Below, piece by piece: positions 37,590 to 50,200 of a DNA stretch of 64,000 nt. Numbering within the stretch: the stretch's first letter is position 1; the number at the start of each line of letters is the position of its first letter. This stretch comes from Glandiceps talaboti. Lineage: Eukaryota > Hemichordata > Enteropneusta > Spengelidae. The translations under genes were made by a program, and so were the position numbers. The DNA lies in assembly GCF_964340395.1 (NCBI RefSeq), contig NC_135555.1, positions 23,384,225 to 23,448,224 of the forward strand. Reading direction: 5' to 3'. The notes under the pieces were generated by a model. The model had not been told where the DNA came from. It searched no databases and was given only the letters and a program-made list of their open reading frames with translations.

Positions 37590-40500
37590 GTAATTCCATT
37601 CGATTATTATACTTGGTAGCTAAACTAAACGCACATGTACAGTGCAACAATAGCGTTGATCGCTTTAAGATGTATGTAGTGTCCACAGAACATTGGCATG
37701 TACGCTGTCCAATGGATTTAAGTAGCAGTATCGGAAAATATGACAACATTGCGATTAGCATTCTGAACGTACACAGCAAAATTTCCATTTGATGTGTTTT
37801 TGCACGCTAAATTTGTTGTACACAGTACAGGAAATAACATGATTGCTTCGCGGAAGTTAGATGCGTTGTAAGACGCCATTGACGTCATGTGTGGGGAGTT
37901 ACTTTGAAAGCTCACCCCTCACCCCCAACTGTTGTTAATTGCATATAAGGTGAGAACGATCGATGATAACAAGACATCTGTGGTCAAGGCTTTCCGTGAA
38001 CAGATATTATCTATCATATGGTATACAGACGCTGAGAACTATGCATGGTGTTAAATGGTTTGGTAAATATAACATGCAATTATGTCGTGAGGATACCTCT
38101 CTGATACGAATGTCACAAACATAACTAAAAATGCCTGGGGATAAGTAGAAAGCAATCAACTAGAATCGCTATGCTATATGCACTTTTAAAAAGAACTGCT
38201 TTACGGGTACCATCACGATCATGTTCTATATACAGGCATAGACTGGGTTGCATTGTAAGTAATAACCAGAACAGGCCGGCTTGACTTTATGAGGTATACA
38301 TTATATACGTTACAGTCGAGTGTCGCCATTTGCTATATCGATAATCAAATAACTGAATATGCGTTATTTCCTTTTAAATCCAATATCTATGTTTCCCCTC
38401 GCATCCCGTCATTTTGAACATAATTACTTCCCCTTCCTCTGTGTACTAAATTTGATTACCATGACAGCCGTCTGTCAGAGTTGCAAAATTCGCTATTATT
38501 AAATGGTTGTATATCTTAAATGCACCACGAAGAGGTTTTATCATGTTTTTACCCCTATAAATAATTTCATTTTCTGTATGACGCGATATGGTATAACGTG
38601 GACATAATTGATGTAAAATACACACATATGACAAGAAATTTGAAGGAAGTTCTTAATAGGTAAATCATGACTGAGTGAATTTGCATTGCGAAGTCACTGC
38701 CATTCAACTTATAGATTTGTTGTCTAGCAACCAACATCTAGGTCGACAGGGTTTCTCTTTGTGACGTCATAACGATATATCAGTTGGATCTTTTAAACTG
38801 AATTGCATGCTTTTCCCAAGCTAAGGATATCTCTGTAGATGAGTTCGTATTTACAAAAAGAAATTATAGAGTAAATTAGAGAGTCCATGATGCTCTACTT
38901 GGAAGTTCCTTTAAAACCCATCCTTATGCAATGCAAGAAAATAACTTCCAATTATGTAAACCAATATGTGCTAGGATATAAAAACGTGGGCATTTTACAT
39001 GTTGGACTATCCTGAGGCCTGGTTTTCTAATCTAAGAATATCTAGAGAGGATTATTACTTACTTAAAAATGGCCATAAAAATGTATAACCTAACATAAAA
39101 GCCATACGAAATAATACCAGCAATTGTTCAATAAGAATAATATTGCAGGAATCACATATTAAAAATAATTCTAGGTATAACATTACGTTACGGGTCATTT
39201 ATCATATTATTGTATGTATCATGTTGACACACACATATATTCTGCGTTCATTATATTGACGGCAAACCGTATGCAAGACTAAAATTAGCGCAGACATGTC
39301 AGACAAGTTACACGTGCCCTGCGAAAATATATTTTTTATATATAAATATAGCTATACACATGTACAACGAACCCCTTGCCACTAATATGGTGTTACTTTA
39401 TTTATGACAGTGATGAGGAATCGTAGCTTGTCTAGTAGCACAACACCGACTTCTTTTAACACATAAGCGATTGTTTGAATATTAAGTTCAATCGGCGAAC
39501 AAAATAAAAAAGACTATTTGTGTAAATATAAATATCAACGCCATGTGCTGAACACTTGAAGTTAATGTCACCGTGGGGCAATCTATATTTATACCCGAGT
39601 GTCGATTATAAATTTCACTGTATAAAATGTATTGCCAAAATGCTCTAAATCGTAAGTAGAAGCAAGTAGGAGTGGGAACAATATTACAGAGGTTGGTAAA
39701 TGTATTCACAGAGGTTTTGTAACCGAGATTGAGGTATGTTTCGAATTCATTGGTACCAAATAAATTACGTCATTAAAACACCTTTTTGCTGGACATTAAT
39801 TATTATGACAGTCGTTATATAATGGTGTAAATGCATTTCATTATGGGATAAAAGTAACCATCAAAACATGTCAAGTTACTGACTGACTGTGTCCCCCCTC
39901 AGTTATGTAAATCAAAAAGAAACGACAACGTACATCTCATGACATACTTAAGTTGCATGTTTGGAAATGACGACCCTTATATGCAATGCTGTGGTCTAAG
40001 AATTAGATCATCAACATATTAATGTTGTTTGATCTTACAGATTAATATTGCCGTAAATTTAAGATTGAAATCTTCATATGCCCTATATATCAAACAACGG
40101 TGCAGGTGTTCTGGTTCTTTACGAGCCAGTTTAACAGCTAGCTTTCGTCAGCGCAAGACTCTCGGAAATTAAACCAGCTGCGTTTCTCTTTGCGTGTGGT
40201 TATCAATTTAACTCTTAAGAGTCATTTGTGTAAAGCTATTATACGATTAGTATATATGGACGTTTTAACCTTCAAAATGGAACCTAAGGGAAAGATTGTG
40301 CTCCTGCTGTGCTTTAGCAGGCGGTTAATAGAAGACTTTCATCTCGAATGGAAGTCCGTTCATGTGTAATGCGATATCGTACACGCGACCTCGTTCAGAT
40401 ATTTCATCGTGAAAATTTACAAAGTGATTTTCATTAGGTTATAATTATTAATGTGTAAAGAACAAATACAGGATTGATAAATGGTTTAAAGGACTATCTA

Positions 40501-42231
40501 TGGTATTTCGGTACAGTGGAGGGGCTTGACAGACATAAGGGGTTTGACTGACATGAGGGGATTGACAGACATAAACAAACTGTTGCTTAATATTGTTTCG
40601 AAATAACCTGTACATCTCTGATACTAATTTAAGCTACGGGTATTATGGTATAATTTTTATTTTTAAGTAAAAATGATAGCACTAGTAAGTGACAGATATA
40701 CAAGCTTGGCAGATTGAAATAAATGTTGTTTCTATATTCTATGTAAACCGACACGCCAGTTACAGATTGACTCATTCGTCTAGTTGTATTACTTAATAAA
40801 TATAAATGAATAAGGTACTTTCAATCTTACGATATATCTGGAAAACACTCTTAACTGTCATGGCGGCAATGTCTAAGAAAATGAACACCGTGATCTATAT
40901 TGATATAAACGACGAATGGAGAGCGATGGACGATAAATGCAGAGAAACAATATTGTATCTTGTAAGCAAAGTCAGTCGCGTTACTAAGATGACCTTGCCA
41001 GTCGTCCTATGACGCATATGATGGCCGGGGATGAGTATACCTCACCCGAGTAAAACATTGCCGTATAAAATAAAGGACACCTTTGTCAACATCAACACCA
41101 ACCTATGCCACGTCACGTAAAAGTCTTCGAGACTAGCATATGTACACGTGTTTTATGAACTAAATCGTACACTATAGGTCACGTAATGGCTTTACAAAAC
41201 ACACCAAGTGTCCTTACAAATCAACAAGTAAATTCATTTAGTATATGGAGTGATATTTTTGTCACGTGGAATACAACCGGTTTAATACATGCACGCACGA
41301 TACACATACTAGTAAAAATCAATTCATATTTTAGTTTGAAGGATTTCAAATCGTCTGTGGGTTTTTCCCATTAAATAAATTTCTATTGTTCGTTTTATCG
41401 GAAGTGCCGATCCGTTCATATCGCATGATACATTGAACCGTAACAGACGTATTTTTTTTTACCTAATACAACTTCAGAATTCAATAGTGAGTGTTATGAA
41501 CATACGCTAAAGTTTATTGAACTGCAAATTAATGAGATATATAGAAAGGGACTAAATAAAAAGATCGCCCTTAATGTAGTAATGGTAATAGGGTTTACAC
41601 CTTTCCTGACTTTTAAAGAGATCTAAAGTGCATCAGCTTGCACCACAATATAGGTCATAATATACGTTCCGCTTGAACTCTGCCAACCCTAATAGATTGT
41701 TAAAGTGTCGCTCTGTTTGTTTTTTTTTTTTTTTTTTTTTTTTCCACAAAATCAAACTCTTTGGATGCAAGTCAAATTTTCTCTAGCCTTTCTTAGTATT
41801 CTTTTCGTTCTGTTTTTCCTCGTGTGCTGTATACTTCTTTGTTTTGTACGTAAATAAAAAAAAAAAAGTGTCGCTCAGCATTTTGCCATTCTTAATATCG
41901 AATTTACTTGATAGGCACGTGCATCTCTTTATTCAGTGTGGATGTCGATACATTTTTAAGAACAAAACATTGTTATATAAGCGTAGACTAGTATTTTATA
42001 TTTCTATGTAGGCATTAGCAGATCTAATTTCACAAATTGAAGCCTGTTCAGTATAAATAAATTAGTAATGATTCTGTAATGTTGAGTTTATTGTGAATTG
42101 AATAAAAGAGAAAATGTGAAACATAGGTTATTCATAATCAACGAAATGGAAAACACTACAAAAAACATCGTTATTGTATACTAGGTACTTCAGGCACATT
42201 GGGGTCAGTTTTGTCTATCGGAAACAATCGT

Positions 42232-42300
<69 letters not shown>

Positions 42301-43666
42301 TACGAGCCGTAACACTCAATTAAAGCGATTACCCCTGTTTGCCAAGATAGTTTACTAAGCATTGACATCAAGTGTAAAATAACATTGTTTTAACAGTTCT
42401 GATTATAAGATTAGTATGTGCCCTAAGCAATATCGTCAACTATTAAACAGCCAACTGATTACAGTGTCAGTGATGATAAGGCCACCACTGTGATAATATC
42501 TTGCTTTTAGTGAGATTTTTTATGACATCTATGTTTACAATCGAGTCATTTACAGTTTACTTGCTTTGTGCATCTAACATTACTTACATTGAGATACATT
42601 ACATACTGTGACGGTGGCTTAAACAATCGAAACCATATACTTTTGCACTTGATATGGATTCTATAAACTATTGTGGCAAACCAGATAAACGCTTTACTGG
42701 TGTGTTACGAGTTGTAATTGATCATAGATGGAACAAGTATTTGGTCACGTGATATTAAGGATAGATGTGTGCTGCCGAGCTTACGATGTTGTTAGTTCGA
42801 GTCAAAGACACAAAGACAAAAACGCTTACGATATATTGATTTAATAATACTGTGTCAGTTAACCCACGAGTCTTCTTTTTCGAACTTCAAAATTTCACGT
42901 TATTCTGCGAATGACAGTATTCAGTCACAAATCTCTTGCATAGTGCTAACTGTCTCACCAATATTGTGTATGTATTCTAGACGTGTACTGTGTTCTACTT
43001 ATTATTGACACAGCTTGAAACAGTATTCCCCTACCTAGATCATATTAACCTTTTAGAAATCTTTGCCATGGCTTCACAGTTTGTTTTTGGTTTTAACAAT
43101 CTGACCGATTTAACTTCTGACATGTCCCTTGTGCCGAGGTGATTCATCCAATTGCATGTAATGGTAATGTAATCATCTTCTCCAGGTAACACGATCTTTA
43201 CTTTCTTGCGAATGTGTGTATTCCCTACATGGATAATAACCTATGTGGACGTGTACCAGACGTTTTGATATGTACACTTAAGTCGGTCAAATATTTTAGC
43301 TTGTTAGTTTTACTATATCTTTATCAGACAGATATCTGCATGAAAACTTAGAATGAGTCATTGCTCACCAAACACCTGTATATGTATCGATCTTGAGACG
43401 ATCTACTCATCTCTATAACATTCATCGTTTAAAGTAAGGTTTGAGGAATCTTTCTCTTTCTCAAGACCCACCCGAATCCATAGACTATATTAATATTGAA
43501 TATGACAACAATAACGCCCTCATATCAGATCAGCAGGAAACAAACTAGAATGTCCCTGACGTCTGCTATTATATATGAAATAGCTAGAATAGTTTTAATA
43601 TATCGGATCAAGTATTCCATCGCAAATGTACAGATTTAGTACATAGATACACATATATATAGAAAC

Positions 43667-43756
<90 letters not shown>

Positions 43757-43817
43757 GAGGGTAGAAGAAAATCAAGTAGGGTTTTTCGTCTAAATCTTAC
43801 CACTGACTTCCTATATA

Positions 43818-43902
<85 letters not shown>

Positions 43903-44234
43903 TTGGTAGTACTGGAACTCTTTCTTGGGTGTAACTCGGAGTTTCACGCATATTGCGATCATCAGACACTCTGAGTGTCTGATGATCGCAATATGCGTGA
44001 AACTCCGAGTTACACCCAAGAAAGAGTTCCAGTACTACCAAAACTATTACGCTCTGCCACTGCGGTATAGAGCACTGTCTTATAGCAGATTGATACTCAC
44101 CGAGTTATATATATATATATATATATATATACAAACATACACTCATACCTACATACCCGCCTACCTACCTACTTACACACACACACATATACATACATAC
44201 ATACATACATACATACATACATACATACATACAT

Positions 44235-44265
<31 letters not shown>

Positions 44266-47200
44266 TACATAAATACATACATACATACATACATACATAC
44301 ATACATACATACATACATACATACATACATACACATGCATGCATGCATGCATGCATGCATACATACATACATACATACATACATACATACATACATACAT
44401 ACATACATACATACATACATACATACCGATCTGCCAAAATCTGTACTCGTTTAGTAGTCACTGCATTCTTTTTCAGCATATAGGGCATGAAAATACAATC
44501 ATCGGCTTGTGCCAGAACCAAGTAGTATTCATAATACACCTAACTATAAACTCATTGAGATTCGGTTGGCAGTGATGTTTAATTCCTCTTATAAGAACAA
44601 ACTGACAACATGCTATCTTTAGGGATTGCCTGTATTCATTCTATCTTACCATCGGATGCGTTTTCCTTTTATTTGACTTCTCGTCACAGATACGGTGTTT
44701 ACATTTGCTGACAGTAAGTATGGCTTGTTAAAAGCAAAATACATCTTGCTTGGACGACACTTCTTTATTAGATATAGATATCTTGGTAAACCTGTTATTT
44801 TTCATCTAAGATCTTGATCCTCCCAGTATTTTCTTTCAATCGGCAGCCATGTTGAATTTTTCATTTTGCCTCAAGATAGCGTTAATACTTTGCATGCATT
44901 TCCATGCAGCTGTAAAATCTTACATGATTTGTAAATTAAATATATACCCTTCCCTCATATCTAACATACTGTAGTGCGCTTTTGCATTGCGTATATCCAT
45001 TAAACAACTGGCTCTATCCTGGATATATCAAGCTTAGAAGTGATGCTAGAGATATGGTTACCGCAATCATGTATGGAGACCTAGAATAAAATCAATTAAA
45101 TTCGGGTAGACAAAGTAATTAAATCAAGCGGATATAAATCCTATATATATATCGCCAAAGACGAGTCATCAATGATTACCGGTCTAACTTACCGCTACTG
45201 GAATGACTGATTATTATTAATGGAGTGCCAATTTATGTAATTAGAAATAAATAATTGTTATGTCCGTTTTATGGCAATGTACTAATGTAACCTTTTACAA
45301 GTCATTACAACCATTTAGGTCTAGTAAAAATTATCAATCTGCTTAATCTACAGTTCATCTAATTCATCAAAACAGAGAAAATATTAGTTGACAACACAGC
45401 AAAGGAAAAGTATTTTATTATTGATCTGGGCAGAAAACAAACGCTGATTATGCTGTTCAATACGATGATATTTACGACCTTTGACCTCGTTTGGCAATTT
45501 AAGTTTACTTAGCTGATTTAAGCGAAAACACAGATACTTGGTGGTTATGTTAAATACCCCGTTATTTCATACATGGATATGTCGTAGCTAGATGCTCGGA
45601 ATGGGAAATGGCATAATCACATGTATGAATATCACGGAGTAGGCCAAAGGTACCAGAAATTAAAAAATAGATCCTCAGAAAATTTAGTTCCTCTTCATGA
45701 TCATCCACTTGTCTACGGAGGCCTCTTAGACTGTTTAAAGTAAAGTTTTGTTTTTACCAAGTAATGGTAGTATATGCCATCACTAATTAAGTCACATATG
45801 TAAATGTCATGCTATTTGTGTACTAAGATGTCGTTACAGGCGTCAGATAGCCCTACATACAAGAATCATTCTTAGTGAAAGATTTTCAATTATTTGATAA
45901 TGTGATACACATTCAAGACGTTCAACTTACACTGACATTTCAGAGTGAAAAATACACATTGGAGACATGCATACATTACACTTGTTATGTGAGGTGAATG
46001 CCAATCAAAAAGAGCAGAACAGATAAAGTTACAAGTGTGTTGGGTGATAGCACCAGGATTATATATCTTCATGAATTGTTTGATAGTGTGGTAACTAAAA
46101 GAAGTGACCCATGTGTGTTAGATTAAAGGGAATAAGAGATTAAAAGCTTAAATGGAATGATAGTAAAATGTATCAACCTGTTTAGGCAGAAATGAGAAGA
46201 AAAACATTTCCCCCAATAACATGACTTCAGAAAAAAGGTCGGAATTTTATTTAATTTAATATTTAATATTTTTTAATCAGTTCTACCCAAAGACAAGATA
46301 CTCATTGGTCACAATACTTCCGTAAGAGTTGATGAGGTGTACAAGAAGTAAACGAAGACAATTATATGTGATTCAGAAGTAGAAAAACATAATAATTATG
46401 CAGACTGTGCTGTTATAGACTGAAATGACATACGACGAAAATCGTAAACCCTGACACAAAACGTCGCCTGGCTCGACAAAAATCTCGCTAACATTGCTAC
46501 AGCTTTTTGTCTGGCTAGACAAACTATCTCTTCGAAGTTGTAAATCTTCTCGTCTGGCACAACAACACTCTAATTAATATTTCCACACGTCTGGCTCGAC
46601 AAGAACTGAATTACAATTGATTCATTTTAGTCAATTGAATGTCTCAAGGAATGCGCCAACCTTAAGTTTACCAGGGACGTACATATTTGGCGATGATCTC
46701 CTAAGATAATGGTAGTTCACACAATGAAAGTGTAACAGTATTGGTAAAGATGTTTGTCACGCCAGACGATTGACGAAACGCTGTTAATGAGATTTTTGTC
46801 AAGCCAGGCGTTTTGTTGCAGGCTTTGTGGTTTTCGTTGTAGTTTTTCTCTTTTTCCAGAGAATGTGATTTTAAAAAAAGTAACCACAGATACTTTGGCA
46901 AGAAAATGCAAATAGAAGTAAATTGTCATAATTTTAGATTTTTGCATGTGAAAACCGTTTAGAGTGAATGGTTTAAACTAAGGTAGGTCGTGTTATAGGA
47001 AACACGCTATTTTTTATTTGGCCTCAGTAAACATCTCCTGAAATGCTAAAACTATTCAACGGCTCTAATTAGATCTACAATATCGTAAATAGCTCAGGAA
47101 CTGAAAACACCAGACATGTATTCTCAGATAATTCTTAAAAACTTATGAAACATTACGGTACACCATGTATTGTTAAGTTATGAAAGCGACCTTTCTTAGG

Positions 47201-50200
47201 GTTTACTTCTGCTCAGTTTTGTCATAACACTTGTCAACAGAATACCACAACTAGGGCATGGTGAAATATACTTTGTCTTTGGTATTTGAATACCGCACGA
47301 ATAAACCGTGATGTTCTTCAGAGACGCGCTGTGGTCTAAAAAGATTACGACATTTTTTCTGCAACGTTATCATCAAGCCACACGCGTTATTTTGTTATTG
47401 CTAGAATTCAAGGTTATTATACGAACAATTTGTTTTATCTTTCTCTGAGTATAAATAAAGGTTATATTTCACAAGCAACCTGCAGGATTTGATGGGTACC
47501 AAACAATGCATAAGGAGACTAGGGATCTATATAGGAAGTGGCAGGGGGCAATTTATGTCCGAAAGAAGAAGCCTACAGTGAATTGAGAAGGGGTTGCAAC
47601 TGTCACATCACACGCATACCACCAGGGCCTCAATTCCGACGCATTGGTCAATATCCACGTGACGCCATTAACACCTGGTGAGAACCCTTAGTCCACTGAA
47701 AGTCAATCGAGTCTAGACGAAATGTTTAACAAGTAACATTTCCTGCTTGTGATGAAATAACCTTTATTTGTATCATGAAACAAAGCTGATAAATGTCCTT
47801 GGATTTCTCTCAGTAGATTTGAACGCGATGTACAGTCAACGACCGAAGCAGGTATGTCGACAACGGCTTGGATTGACGATGAAAGTCCTATTGGTGATGG
47901 GGAGAAGATATTGGACTCGGAGCTTACTAAAGTGCTGGATTCGATCATCAACAAATCTGATATGAGAATAAGACCGAATGCTCAAGGTAAGAAGTCCCGT
48001 ATGCAAATGTACATGTCTATATAAACTAATGCCGTATGACTAAATACGTGTAAAGTCATTTCCCCCCTTTCTCAGTGAATTCATATTGCCATCCTAAAGT
48101 GGTCATATATGGATGACAAATTGCTATCTATTTTAGATGTTTTTTATTCATGAAACAACTCTATTTTTTCCGACTTGAAAAAAAACAACATTGCGAAACA
48201 ACATATACCAAGTCCATGTTTGTAATTCAATAAATTGTAAAAAGCTAGAAAGTGTCTGAACAGTTTGTAATTGTATGTACAATAACAAATATTTTACACA
48301 TTGTAAAAATGTGTTGGTAATTTATTTTGTTACAAACAAGGACTTGGTATATGATGATTCACATTGCTGTTTCAAGTAGGAAAATATAATAAAGTTATTT
48401 ATGAATAGACTAGCACCAGTCCCTTGGGAGATTTTTTGTCTCAAATTTCGGGAAGGAAATTGTGATCAACTCCCCCCCTCCCCATTACTTGTAGCCTCCC
48501 AAGGGACTGGTGCCATTCAAAAATCGACCACATTTTCCTTCCTGAAATTTGAAATAATTTGAATAACAAGTTCAAAACATTTAAAAGATTATGAGACAAA
48601 AATCACGAAGAGACTCGTGCCGGTCTATTTTGTGAATAAAACGTTCAATTTGTCATCCTTATGACCACTACATTCAACTCCATATCCTCTAAGCGAAACC
48701 GTGAATTAATGAGACACTATAATATATGAGCCAACTCCGTATGTTAACCCCCCCCCCCCAAGAAAAATACCCACAAAAGCCACTTGAAATTCAGCTCACA
48801 AGATTGTAAATTACATATTATTTTGTGTTGAAAAGAATAATGTACTGCTAAATTAAGTCTCGTATAAATATTATTCTACGCGATTGATAACATTCGAAGA
48901 CAAATTACACATTTCAGCCAAAATAATGTATTGAATTGTATGTATGGGAGAATGGGACTGAATCATAACAACTTGTTATGTTGTTTACCTACACAAATAT
49001 AAAACCCATCAATACTAGATAAATACAGTATGAAATTACTTTTTCTTCTTTACAGGTCCTCCAGTTGTGGTTAATACCAATCTTCGTATCGTTGCTGGCT
49101 TTAGTACTGTTGCAGCTACAATGGTAAAGTAGTTGTATCTGATCACAATGTGTGTTGCATCTCACCTTTATGGATAATGTTCATGTTTTGCTCTTTGTCA
49201 AGTCCAGAGCGTCAGTTTGCAACTATTCATTCGTTCAAGACATAATATTTCCATTACACCAGTAATATAGCTTCACTGTTATTTTCAATCACTTATTTAC
49301 TTCCAAATTTTGGTAAGTACCTTAAATAGAAAGGATACCTTGATATTTCACCATATTTTATAGGCCTTTCTAGGAAACTTGCATTGAAAATATTGTCAAC
49401 TGCTAGTATTATTGTAAAATACCACTAATATAAACAGTCGACAATGCATTTAATGAAAATTGCCAAGCATGGCCTATAAAATCACTTCTGCCTAAGTTTA
49501 GATCAATGCCAGCTCCATCATACTGATAAGTGAATCAAACTAACGCATTTTATCTCATTTAACAGCCAGGTTTTTATTAAACATAGTGAATTCACACCAC
49601 AAGTATTGCTTCTCTTTAACTGCCATTTTAGGGTAGTGAATATTTGCTTATATTCGACCTCCACCCCTTAACCAAGCTGTTTCACATACAAACGTAGGAA
49701 AGGGAAGTACTTTTACTGATCTTTATAATCAACCAAGACTTGCCATGGAATACAATCAGTCGAGATAGCTTTTCAGTGTAAACAGAACGAGTTTATCATA
49801 CTAACATATATATTAACTTACATATACCAATATGATGTACTAAAACTCGATAACAAATGGTACTGATGTTGTTGCCTTGCATTCACCTTGCCACTCTTTA
49901 CCTCGACGAACCTTTTCAAATCACTGAATGATCTGATTAAATAATGCAGATTACTCAAAATCTTGTGCATCCATATAATATAATGTTGTGTTGTGGAACA
50001 CTATTAGCTTTCTTCTATAAATGATTTTAAATTTAACATAACAAAAATGACCTTTAGTTTAAAAAAAAAACGAACAAATAAATTATACGATGAGGTCTAT
50101 CAAACTAACTCGATGGAGGTCTGAAAAGAAATGTGAAATGGTACTCAATGCAATACTTCTTGATGTGTTTTCCTTTAGGATTATAACCTGATGGTTTTCA

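Larger units (their letters stand above)
43897..44047. mobile_element. Perfect 151-bp palindrome of a second PLE terminus
   Basis: Arms 43897-43971 and 43973-44047 are exact reverse complements (75 bp) around a single T. Each arm carries a hammerhead-like motif different in sequence from the one at 32682, so this is another PLE family or subfamily. The layout is the same as the large palindrome: (TA)n, arm, inverted arm, a 59-nt tail, (TA)n. There is no coding sequence. The apparent open frames through it are artefacts. Confidence 0.8.

Noticed and set aside
44048-44106. tRNA gene suggested by GGTATAGAGCACTG and a following stem
   Set aside because: No T-loop GGTTCGA and no acceptor stem; better read as the PLE tail.
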